DNA from: Diphasiastrum complanatum | Lineage: Eukaryota > Streptophyta > Lycopodiopsida > Lycopodiales > Lycopodiaceae | Assembly (NCBI GenBank): GCA_029204225.1 | Contig: CM055102.1 | Coordinates: 255,501 to 319,500, forward strand | DNA length: 64,000 nucleotides | Reading direction: 5' to 3' | Shown: positions 45,711 through 57,732 of the stretch, in pieces | Numbering within the stretch: the first letter of the stretch is position 1 | How the letters are laid out: every line of letters begins with the position of its first letter | The notes under the pieces: generated by a model | What the model was told of the DNA's origin: nothing | The model's input: the letters and a program-made list of their open reading frames with translations, nothing else | Database searches by the model: none | Made by a program: the position numbers and the translations under genes

Positions 45711-46107
45711 TGTTGGGCACGTAGTGGGTCCCACCGCTAAAACTACTATTGGCCAAGCCTTGCCAAGTGGGCCCCACCACAATACACTGTACAAGTAGAG
45801 TAATAAGTGCGAGGGAACTGGCATTCTACGCGTATAAGCCCAACCCAATGGACACAAATAGCAAGTTTTGATTCCTAGGAAAAAGTGACTAGGGACTTAA
45901 AACTCTAAAATGACATTAGAGGCCTAAGCCAAGTTGCCAATAAAAAGCTAAAAGGGCCCAAATTAGAACTCACATAATACATATGAGTTCCCCTTGTGCT
46001 TTCTTAGCACCATTAGATTTAGTTTGTGTTTATTTAAAGGGCTTGGATTAGAATCCTTGCCATTGAAGTGTGGCCAATCAGAGAGAAAGAGGCTCACCTC
46101 TAAAATC

Positions 46108-46115
46108 TATAAAAG
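46108..46115 (+). promoter_or_regulatory. TATA box in Gypsy LTR
   Basis: TATAAAAG, about 400 bp into the LTR, 65 bp before the CT tract. Confidence 0.65.
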
Positions 46116-46176
46116 AGAGCCATTTCTTTTGTATTGTATCTTCTATTCTTCTTCTAATAAAAACTCTATCAGTTTC

Positions 46177-46357
<181 letters not shown>

Positions 46358-46425
46358 TGCTATGCAGGTTGAGGCAAAATTGCTGCTCCTAGCGACGAAC
46401 CTCTATAGTACACCTATGACACAAC

Positions 46426-46443
46426 AGTGGCACCATTGTCGGG
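46426..46443 (+). other. Gypsy primer-binding site
   Basis: GTGGCACCATTGTCGGGG, close to the TGGCGCCGTTGCCGGGG motif that follows many plant Gypsy LTRs. Confidence 0.7.
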
Positions 46444-47339
46444 GATTTCTTTTTATCAAAAACTCAGATTTTGTGGCTTGTTAGTGTTAGTCGAGTGTGG
46501 GCTAGCTAGATCATGGTTTAGGAGTTAGTTTTGTATTTTTTTTGTGATTTTTGCTTGTATGTACTGTGGGGGGAGATTGAGAAGTGGGAGGTTTTAGAAC
46601 CAATCACCCAATCCCTTTCATAGATCCAAAAGACCCATAAAAATCAGAAGATATCACTCTTTCTGGCAATTTGTCCAAGAAAAAGAGCCAAAAAAACACA
46701 TAACAGATCTGATAACTTTCTGCTCTATCTGAACCAAACTTCATGACTTGGAAGTACATTCTGTCACATCATCAATACCTATACTTCATCAGGTGAATTT
46801 TAGTTCCCAACCATTTTGCCAATTTTCCAAAACATAGCCAAAAAAATGAAAAATCCCTTGTAAAACAATGTCCAAAATCTCACAGTACCTCAAAACACCC
46901 CAGACGCCTAGCTTCATTTTCAGCATCAGAGGCATGTGGGAGGTCAACAAAGGTTAGTTTTGAGTGTACGGTCTGTGGCGAAGGTTATTAGACACCAAAA
47001 ATAAGAATTTGCCATCAGAACCCTAGCCAACTTCAATATCTGCAAAAGTCTTTACTACCAACCTTCGCCAGTCTGCCCATTGCTACTTTTCTATGTTTTC
47101 TAGTATAATGAAGTGAGCGAAGGTTAATGCAGTAATAAAGTTGGCCGACGATAGTTCCTACAATTTTGTGAAGCTTTCTTTCTGTTTAAAAAAAAATCAA
47201 AACAAGTTGGGACACCATCATCATTGCACCTCACTGGAGTAATCCATAACTCAACTACCTTTGTTACATTACAATGTTGAGCCAAGGAGACCATCTTTGC
47301 AAGACTGTCTAAACTACAGAATTTTTTTTGATGAGACAA

Positions 47340-48540
47340 TCCAAGACTACACCCATCAAATGTTAGGGTTGCATGTCAGAATTGCAGATCTTCCACAAGA
47401 TGATGGATTTTTCTTATCACATTGCTGAATCATCATATGGGGAATAAGAAGAACAAGAGTCATCCACGAATGATGATCAAGCAAGAATGGAACCCCATGG
47501 AAAGTAGTAAGTTGAGCATAGGCAAGCAGATCAGGTGCAACAAGCGACCAAGAGCCAAGTACTTCAAGTTTCAGCTATCAACAAGTGCATGCTTGCACAA
47601 TCAAGTTTCTAGAGAAGGACGTCGACGAATGTACATACTGCTTTTGGAGATCATCCGAGTGCAAGATGTCAAATCAAGAATGCACACTTTTTACAAAGAC
47701 TAAGTGTAGAGCAGAAGGTTCGACAACAAGATCCAAGGGTTCAAGGATCCAAAGAAACATCAAGCTAACAAGGAGCTCACCAAAGGGATGGATGTCAGAT
47801 GGATCCATCTAGATCACAAGTTTCTTCAACAACCAGTAACAAGGTGGAAGTATTGGTTTTATCATCTTGAATGTCTTCGAAATCCAAAGAAGACCACAAT
47901 AGTCTACCAGCTTATTTTGTGGAAGATCATAAGAATCATCTATTACTAGTATATGCTTATCAACTTAGAGGCGATGGCATACTGCACTCGATAAGATGCT
48001 ATAGATGTAGAAGAAAACTTCGTCGAGTCGCATGTCCACATTGAGGGGATCCATCAACATTTGAACTCTAGTGTGTACAATATTGCGGAGTTAATCATCC
48101 ATGCCGAGATTGTCCGATGTGGAATTCGCAAATAGCTAGGAGGAATTTGGCTTATTTAGGTACCGACATGCACCTGTGTTGACCAATCCACCTACAGACA
48201 GAATGCACTACAAATGAAAAATCATATTACCACCAGGTTATGAAACAAGTGAAGAAGAGGACAGTTTGACAAAAGTTCCAAAGTACACAGGTACACCCAC
48301 GAGAAAATCGGCAATGACATCACAGAAGACAAAGTTGGTAGAATCCATCAAGCCAGTGATAGATGAGAAAGTTGAGAAATTGGCAACAGAGGAAGTCCAA
48401 AAGGTTCTATCAAGGCTCTTGGCACAATCATTGCAAAAATTTCTTAGTGATGAATTACAAGGGGAACCAATGTCAGCAAGACGACTTGGAGGCATTTCAA
48501 AGCACAATCACGCACCCTTCAAATGGGAAGTGCAATGACA
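47340..48540 (+). pseudogene. Gypsy gag, decayed, with zinc knuckles
   Basis: Broken frames with CTYCFWRSSECKMSNQECTL, then CYRCRRKLRRVACPH and CVQYCGVNHPCRDCP (two knuckles, about 47998-48120), and LPPGYETSEEEDSL. The last frame (48180-48538) has ESIKPVIDEKVEKLATEEVQ and VLSRLLAQSLQKFLSDEL, helical. 46444-47339 is a long leader without recognisable coding. Confidence 0.55.
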
Positions 48541-48591
48541 ATAGGATTGGTATTTTGCTAGTATGCATCCAAATCCACATCTCAATGTCTT

Positions 48592-48780
48592 ATTTGGCCC
48601 AATCATGCTAAGAGGGGTACATCATGAGGCCAATCACATCAAGAGGTGTAAATCATTTGGCCAAATCATATCAAGAGGTGCAAATCACTTGTCCAATCAT
48701 GGAGAGAGGTGCAAATCTTGAGGTCCAATCAATGATGGGAGGTGTAATCACTTGTCCAATCAATTTAGAGGGTGTTATAT
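48592..48780 (+). repeat. 31-bp minisatellite, about six copies
   Basis: Unit approximates GGCCAATCA(N)8-GAGGTGCAAATCACTT. Copies diverge from each other by several bases. Confidence 0.8.
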
Positions 48781-49259
48781 GCAAGAACTCGGGTTACTAC
48801 TATATGGAAGTGAACTCTCTATGTACATATAACTTTTTTGAGAGCGAATCAATTTTTTGGCTTACATACTCTTTCTTGCAATCTCTCTCAACCCAAGAGC
48901 AAGGTGCTTGGCTTGATCTCTCATAATTTTACTTAGTTTTTTTTCCCGTGGATGTAAGAAACTTGCTTCGATGATCATAACTTTTTGTGTGATTAAGTTC
49001 TTGCCTAGATTCAAAGTGTATTTAAGAATCCAAGTTGATGTGCAATTTCACATGCATGTAGGTCATGGTAGATCATTGCACTCTGATAATAATTGCAATG
49101 CCCCCATAAAGGTATATATTGTTGGAGTATTCTCCTTCTTACCAATCGACTAATTGATTTTAATCTTCATTCATTGTTTATCCAGTTTTGTGGATTTCCC
49201 GTGTGTTTATACAGTCTACAGAATTACAAGTGTTTTTACACAGTCTGCAGAATTGCACG
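48781..49259. other. Retroelement tail or spacer
   Basis: Contains CTCTCTCAACCCAAGAGCAA and CCCGTGGATGTAAG, similar in style to Gypsy LTR U5 DNA, but no partner is found. Confidence 0.35.
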
Positions 49260-49540
49260 GAGTTTACGATAGTGTCACCTTTTTTGCCTGACAGAAATCT
49301 CGTGTAAAGTGACAGTGTCGCATTTTTTTGCTTTTTTCAAAGAGTCTCAAATGTTAAGTAAATGACTCTGGCAAACTGTGGGACAACCCTAAATGAGATT
49401 TAAGGGCACCTTCTTCTTTTTTTTGCATTTTTCGTGAAAAACCTGATCGTGTCACCTGTGGTTGTTTTAGTTCATTTCTACAGAGCTACAGTTTTGGTTC
49501 ATTTATGCAGACAGAATGTTTACAACCAATTTCACCGCTT
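49260..49540. repeat. Dispersed GGCACCTTC / GTGTCACC repeat, copy 3
   Basis: Shares GATAGTGTCACCTTTTTTGC, ACAGTGTCGCATTTTTTTGC and AAGGGCACCTTCTTC with the copy at 39740. Confidence 0.6.
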
Positions 49541-49629
49541 ATCAGCAATCAATGACAAGGACCGGATGGATGCCAACGGATCACCAGCCAACTGGCGATC
49601 ACATTTGATGACCTAATTTCTTAATATAA

Positions 49630-50257
49630 ATAGTTGTTCATATTCATACAGTTTTATGATTATAAGATTATCAGAAGCATTTGAATAGTTAGCTCTCTCT
49701 CTCAAGTCTGTGAGCTTGAACACTCTTGAGCATTCAAGCTCACTTCTTAGAGTTGTTTTAGATATTGCTATTGTGTAATGCTTAATTCAGACTTTCATTT
49801 TAGCTGCTCAGAGATAGCATAGAGTACGCGGCTTCGATCCGCAACTTATTGTACTCATTTACTTCTGATACTTTTTCATACTGAATCGATACTATCCTTC
49901 ATTGCATTCAGCTTTCGTCTTAGAATGTATGCGTTTCTATATTTCTTCGTGACTAATTTGCAAACAATTTGCGACTAATTATTTGTCTGATAATTTTTGA
50001 TGCTTAATTGTTTGGCTACGTAATCCCTGTAGTACTGGCGATTTCAGAGTTAGTTACTATAAGTTCAAACGTGATTTCTATCACTATTGTTTTGTTTGAA
50101 ATTGATAGGCGTGGTCAGGCATTGGAAAGATGAAGATAGTTTATTCCGCCATGCACGAAAAATTTTCTTTCTAGACGCTCGAATTATTTTAATTTGTTTC
50201 TTTTCGAGTTCATTTCTTTTCGAGCTAGATCTATCTTTTGCACACCTCTTTCCGACA
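49630..50257 (+). repeat. Diverged LTR of the 4.5-kb Copia family
   Basis: Same order of landmarks as 30543-31099: TGTTTGGCTACGTAATC-like, GGCGTGGTCAGGCATTGGAA, TCGAGTTCATTTCTTTTCGAG, and an end TCTTTCCGACA. Start approximate. Confidence 0.6.
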
Positions 50258-50560
50258 TATATTTCACATACAATTCCAAGTTCAGGCAGAGCAAGTATTA
50301 TGCGGATCTTGTCTACATCGGTGGTGAAACCGTGTCTCGAAACAATATGGCCTAGCACTATTCCTTGTGTGACCAAGAATTGGCATTTGGCTGGGTTTAG
50401 AGAAATGTAGAATAATCGACATTGTATGAACATCTTTTCCAAGCAGGATAAATGCTCGACTCAAGAGGAGTGAACACACAAGTCATCCATGAAAACTTCA
50501 AAGAATTTCCATATAAAGTCCTTGAAAGCATAGCTCGAAAAGTGCATCCTCAAGGGTGCA
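50258..50560 (-). pseudogene. Ty3/Gypsy reverse transcriptase fragment
   Basis: From about 50560 down: YAFKDFIWKFFEVFMDDLCV (the YxDD box as FMDD), a stop, CLEKMFIQCRLFYISLNPAK, CQFLVTQGIVLGHIVSRHGF, TTDVDKIRIILALPELG. It joins the LTR at 50257. Confidence 0.8.
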
Positions 50561-52839
50561 TTTTCAACAATATATTCAACTGTGTTGTAGAGGCGAGCAT
50601 CACCATAAATTCTCACACATGGTTTGAATCTACAAACATTAAAAAACATAAGTAAAGTAACAGATAACACAATTTTATTTAAAAAGTGAAATTAAGTTAG
50701 TAAAACAAAAAACATCAAAATTTTTACTTACCAAATGGCATTTTCAATGCCAACATTACAAACCTCTAATAAGGCCTTGTGGACACCAACTTGTTGCCAG
50801 CAGGAGTGAAATATCACTATTCTCCAAAGTGGAGCAGTATCCCCTCCAAAATATTTGCAACAACTTCTTTCACCTCTGTGTATTTAGAGGTTTTACATGC
50901 ATTTATAGTCATCAGACACCATGCACTAGCTCCACATGTCCTAATGAACTCATAATTAATAATGAGGCGTAACTTATAAACTCGTATCTTGGAGTACCAT
51001 TTATCCAAGTCTGGGATTGTGCTGAATCCTATATTCAAGAGACATGCACATAACAGTAGTGCACTTATGTAGCTTGAAAATGGCAACAAACTTGGTCACT
51101 CCTTTGGACCAGCAAAGGGTCTATTTCAATTTCAATTTTCAAATTGATGTGTAAGACTCATGGTTATCTTTTAAAGAGACAATGATATTAGGAGACTTCA
51201 AACTTATCGCATTTTCTTAGGAAAACTATGAAATTTTAGCCTCTTTATAAAGTTTCTCTCATCAAAATCACTGTTTGATCTGACTAGCAATTACTATTTT
51301 TTTATTAGGGAATGATCTTTCTAGTGACCTATGCACTTGATAAAATAGCCAAAAAATTATGGCGAGCATAATTGAACAGTCGTTGAACAAAGTGTAAAGG
51401 TCACTAGAAAGACTTTTTGCAGGCATGAAGGATTGTCTTGGCATTTTACTTTGAGTGAAAGCATTTTTATGGCCCATAGATTTTGACTTTTTATGAGGTG
51501 TAATGTATTCCAAATTCTTTATGGACATTTTATGAGCTATAAATTGCCTTTGAAAAGTTTTATGGATTTCATAATGTGTCACATGTTCCTTTCACGAATG
51601 ATAATATTTTATGATCTTTTTTCATATAACAACTCAGGCACAACGTTTGCATGTGCGAAGGCTTGCTCCTACATCTTGAACTGGTGTGGTTCTCACTCTC
51701 TGGAGTTTGCCGACTTCAATCATGCTTATAGTTACCGTCATCGTCATTGTACAATTATCTCTTGGGTTTTGCCATGTGTCATGAGTTGAGTTCTTAGATA
51801 TTCAGCTACCATTTTCGGACATGTGGTGAGATCATGATGTTGTCTCATGGGGTAAAGCCCACCCGTGATGTGGGCCATAATCCATTGCATCATGGCTAGG
51901 AGAAACTGGTTCTATGACATTTTTGACGTTTTTTGTATGGGTAGTAGTTTTCAAATAATAGAGAAGCTTTAGAAAATGTAGGACTTTTGAGGATAAATAA
52001 AAATGTTTCTAGGCACTATAGCATCACGTATTTTTGTTGCTTGCCAACACCTTGGAAGATTCCCAAGTAGTTGACTGTTGTATTGTGGCATTTGCAAGTT
52101 GCAATGATGCATGTCAAAGGCCCACTCCTTTCAAAAGAGAGGCAAAATTCTCACTTGAAAGGCAACTATGAACGAATGAGAGCTTGGAAACCCTTTTTAA
52201 GTTATCCTAAAAAAAACTTGCATTTTTTAAAGCTTCTCCGACTTTTTGAGGACTATTAGTCATAAAAAGGTGTATATGCCTAAGGAAAAAACTGTTAAAA
52301 ATGTGAGGATATCAATTTTTGAGAAATAATGTACGCTCCATTCCTATGCTTTGGAGATATTCCCAAATATTGGCCCTTTCATTTAAAAGGTATTAGAAAA
52401 TAAAATCATATTTCATTTGAGAAAAAAAAGTTGTAAGTTTCCTTCTAAAATACAACAAGAATATGTTTAGAAAAGGATAAGATCTCTTTTCATTTCTAGT
52501 TTGTATGGTAGCAACGAAACATACATGTCATTTGTGGCATCAATGGGACCATGTTAAGTGCTACTTAATGATGTGGCCCAAACTTCTTCAACTATGTGGC
52601 ACATGCCATTTCATTCAAGTAATATTGGAACATTCACAAAGTGGGTTCTTCATTCATATGTCTTTAAATGGAAGTTGATAGTTGTGAGTTGTAAGTTGAT
52701 GCTTGTTAAATGAACTTTTGATCTTGTTAACTGGAAGTTGATGCTTGTTACTACCCTTAGTTGTTATATCATTAGCATCCACTACCTCCATATGCAACCT
52801 TTTAGTAAGAAGTCAATTACATTGTCTTGATAATCAATG
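50561..52839. other. AT-rich intergenic DNA
   Basis: The first 100 bp may continue the RT in a broken frame. Beyond that I see no gene; a 90-residue open frame at 50817-51089 (-) has no recognised motif. Confidence 0.35.
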
Positions 52840-53710
52840 AGTAGATTAATGATTGATTACCATCTTGGTGATGACATGTCCACCATTAATTGGAAAACAC
52901 TAAGTCATGTAGAGGAGTTCTACTTGGTAACTAACTTCACAAGTAGCAACACTCAAGTCATAGGTTATGGCCCATTAATATTGGCCACTGTTGTCATAAC
53001 CTGTGGCACCAAATTCCAATGACATCCCAATGAAGAGTCATTTTCACTTTGGTTGATGTACAATTGCATAACAACACACCATCCACATCAAGGTATGGTT
53101 GCATAATTTAATAAACGTAGCCAAGGATGTTGAATCAGAGATAAGATTTTCACTTTCTAAAATAAAATTCTGCATGCATGAATAATGAACAAATAACCCA
53201 ATGTTTCTCAACATGAAATGCATGTTTGTCATATGTTGTGGGGCAGCCCTTCACTGGCCTCTAACATGGTTCAGACAAACTCTTCATGCTAAGTTGAGGC
53301 CTTGGGAGCAAATAACATATACATAACTTGGCAACAATAGACTCAGACCTTCTCTTTGATGACATCAACAAGGAATAGGTTATTGAGTGATCTTCTTTGT
53401 AATGATGTGTCTATCTCTCATTGGACTAAACTAAGTCATGTGGAGGTGAAATTAAATGTCTTGGTGATGATGTGTTTATCACTCATTTGACAAAGCAAAT
53501 GAGGCATGTGGATAGAAGACTAAGTGTCTCCTTGATGACTTGTCATTGGACAACCTAGGTAAGTGTAGTAAACCAACCCTCTCTCTCTATGATGTCTCTC
53601 TCATTAGAACAATCTAAGGCACATGGAGGTAAAGCTAACCTTGTTGATGATGACATATGTACCACTCCTTTGACAGCATCAAGGCATGTGGAGGATTCTC
53701 CATGGTACAT
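52840..53710. repeat. Degenerate interspersed repeat (CTTGGTGATGATGTG / GGCATGTGGAGG)
   Basis: Phrases such as TTGGTGATGAYRTGT, ATCACTCATTTGACA and CATGTGGAGG recur at least five times at irregular spacing (about 60-100 bp, with gaps). Old satellite or duplicated element DNA. Confidence 0.5.
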
Positions 53711-54845
<1,135 letters not shown>

Positions 54846-55240
54846 GATAACAAATTTCATATCTTTCAAAGCAGCTTAGTGGAAGCACAAAAGAAGTCTA
54901 GCTAATTTAGACCAGCAAACTGTCACGAAGTATGTGTTTGGGAGCTCAAGTAGTGTAATTTGAAGATCAGATTTGCAGCGGATAGCCTGATGGTTAGAAA
55001 AGTAGTGAAATCCTTGCCCAATTTCAAGATTGCGAGGGGATGTCATCCTGCTAATCTGGGCAGCTTCTGACCGTCTTTTGACTTACATTAGTTTTCCTGC
55101 ACTATTCTGTCCTGAAGAAACTGGTAATTCAAGTATTAAGATACAAGTAAAGATTAAAACTGGGTTGTGAATATTTGCTTAGCTTGACTCGCCGTGCAGG
55201 TGCTTACACCTGGCTCTGAGATCAGCTCAAAGATCAAACA

Positions 55241-56414
55241 ATGGAGCTAAAAATGGTTGCATTCCCACTGCTCTTGCTGTTAATTCCAGTCAATCTAGTT
55301 GCGTGCAGATCGTGGCCTAAGAAAGGCATTTCCTACCGTAGTCCATCACCTCCAATGGCTCCTTCACCTCCTCTTTATCCTGGTGCGGGAACATATCAAA
55401 CTGGATCATGGAACTATGCTTATGCCACATTCTATGGTGACGAGGGTGCTGCTGAAACAATGGGTAGGTGCAGGGTAAGCTTCTATGTCAATCTCGCTGC
55501 ATCCACAGACACATCCACCAAAAAGATACGCTAGATGTTTACATCCTGTAAGGCAAGGCAACTCGACAATTGGACACTTAATGAAAAAGTTTGTTTCCTT
55601 TGATTGTTTTGTGAAGGCGGAGCGTGCGGCTATGGCAATCTCTACCAGACTGGCTATGGCACAGCGACTGCGGCATTGAGCACAGTGCTGTTCAACAACG
55701 GAGTGGGCTGCGGTGGCTGCTACGAGATCAAATGCGTGGACACACCAAATTGCTATGCAGGAAGTCCTTCCATCGTTGTGACTGCAACCAATCTTTGCCC
55801 TCCAAACTGGAATCTGCCGAGTGACAACGGTGGATGGTGCAACCCACCCAGAGAGCATTTCGACTTGTCAAAGCCTGCATTCATTCAAATTGCTGTATGG
55901 ACAGCTGGGATAGTGCCAGTCGCTTACAGGAGGTGACTGAATCAAGATCCTTTCGGCCTTACGCAATATTCAGAATTATTTAACCTGATAACATTCCAAT
56001 TTTATTGACGCAGACAATTAAGTGTATGACTGTAGGTACTAAGTTCACTTTTGCTGTCACTGAAGATATAATCTGAAAGAATCAGCTTTTGATGTTTTCA
56101 GGGAGCCATGCAACAAATCTGGAGGCATCCATTTCAATCTGCAAGGAAACAAATGGTGGCTGCTGGTGCTCATCACCAATGTGGCAGGCCCAGGAGACAT
56201 CTCAAGTGTCTCAATCAAGGGATCCAACACAGGATGGATGTCCATGACTCACAACTGGGGCGCATCCTTCCAGATCTTCCAATGTCTGGAGGGACAGTCT
56301 CTCTCCTTTATGATCACAGCAGCCACCACCACGGAAACTGTGACTGCATGGGAGGTTGCTCCTCCAGATTGGGCTTTAGGCCAAACGTATAGCTCCGAGA
56401 ATACACAATTCTAA
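55241..56414 (+). CDS. EXPA-like: Alpha-expansin (three exons)
   Basis: Exons 55241-55463, 55617-55932 and 56102-56414 with GT-AG introns of 153 and 169 bp give 283 residues. Expansins loosen cell walls at acid pH without hydrolysing polymers. Seen: signal peptide about 1-22 ([15 protein letters not shown]); a Pro/Ser-rich linker ([15 protein letters not shown]), longer than usual; the GH45-like domain 1 with [31 protein letters not shown]; the alpha-specific [10 protein letters not shown] containing the conserved HFD; and the CBM63-like domain 2 with [43 protein letters not shown]. Intron positions (after TMG and between the two Arg of AYRR) match those I recall as standard expansin introns. 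Reading frame and splice sites are intact, so it is probably functional. Confidence 0.95.
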
Positions 56415-57686
56415 TGCTTATAAAAGTTACTAGCTCATTTGAACAATCACTGTGCAGTTGGAAAGATGCCTACGTTCCCTTTTGCATTAACCATCTTCAG
56501 AATCTTCTTTTCCGATGATTAAATGACTTAACAGCCATCCTCTTGAAAGCAAGCTGTGATGAGTGAGCTCCACATTAATCAAGTCTCAATGAAATCATGT
56601 CGGTGCAGCACTTCAATGATACAAATTGGATTGGTCTTATTTTCAACTTTTTAGCACTCACACATTGATGAGAGAAAGCAATCTAATTATGAAAACAGTT
56701 TTGCAATAATGGATCTTCAGGAGGCCATATATACTTACATACAAATCGTTGGCATACACCAATTTTAAATTTGTGATCAATAAACAACATATAGTACTTT
56801 TTTCTGAATTTTCTAGTATATTACACTAATAATGAGAGTATTGGAGTACTTGCAATAATTTACATTCCAACATGAGTGCACAAGCACTATAATTTCAACC
56901 AAACTCCTCCTACATCTCATGTGCACCTAAGTGAAATAGACTCCAAACCTATAAGAAAGGAGAGGAGCTGTTAATGAGAACATTTTGTGGTGATCATGAT
57001 CACATGTTTTCATAAGATATGATTTTGCTATAAACTCCTAGTTAGTGGCATTGCATTTTATGAGGTTAGAAACAACTTAGGAAGTATTCAATGTGATTGG
57101 AAAGTCCCAACATCTCTTTGAATTTACATGTTTTTTTTGTCCATATGATGCCATGATTTATAGCATAACAAAACATGTACAACAAAAACCATTAGATGTT
57201 CACAATATATAAGGCAAATCTCACATTAACTAGCTAATTTATGTAATCAAGTCATAAGTGAAAAAATTGTGCAATCAAGGATAAAAGATTTCAGTTACGT
57301 TTGGAATCGTTTGAAACAATTGAAAGCCTTTGACTTAGCTTTCAAGAATATGAGAAATGTTTTTTTTGAATAGTCCTCAATAAACATGATAGAGTATTTT
57401 GCTCCTCCTAGAGATTATGGTTTGAATTAGATCACAATGCATCAAGTCAACAAGAGAGGTAGTTGTATGAGGTTGATCTTAGAGAACCTACTTCTTGAAT
57501 GCTTTGCCAATATAAAGGGCTCACAAGTGTGAGATCAAGATGAACTGCAAATATCTAAGCCAGTCATAAGTTTGGGCCTTGGTGTTTTATGAGTTTCTTT
57601 CTTGCCATGATTCAATAAAAAGAAAGCACATGGTGTGTATTATTAAGAATTCCAAACTAACAAAATTTTGAAATAATTTTTTTTTT
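56415..57686. other. Intergenic DNA 3' of expansin gene
   Basis: AT-rich. Includes the probable 3' UTR. A few phrases (GATTTGAATTAGATCACA-like) recall Copia DNA but none is long enough to call. Confidence 0.35.
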
Positions 57687-57732
57687 GTAGCCTCCAAATA
57701 TGGCACGTCGGCGTGCTATGTTTGAAGGCTGC
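57687..57732. repeat. Hairpin with T-tract and A-tract flanks
   Basis: GTAGCCTCCAAATATGGCACG pairs with CGTGCTATGTTTGAAGGCTGC with about four mismatches in 21. T11 precedes it and A6 follows. Confidence 0.7.

Noticed and set aside
48592-48780. CRISPR array
   Set aside because: Units are contiguous and diverged with no unique spacers, and the genome is eukaryotic.
50817-51089. 90-residue open frame on the - strand as a transposase piece
   Set aside because: I could not place any transposase motif; length is within chance for AT-rich DNA.
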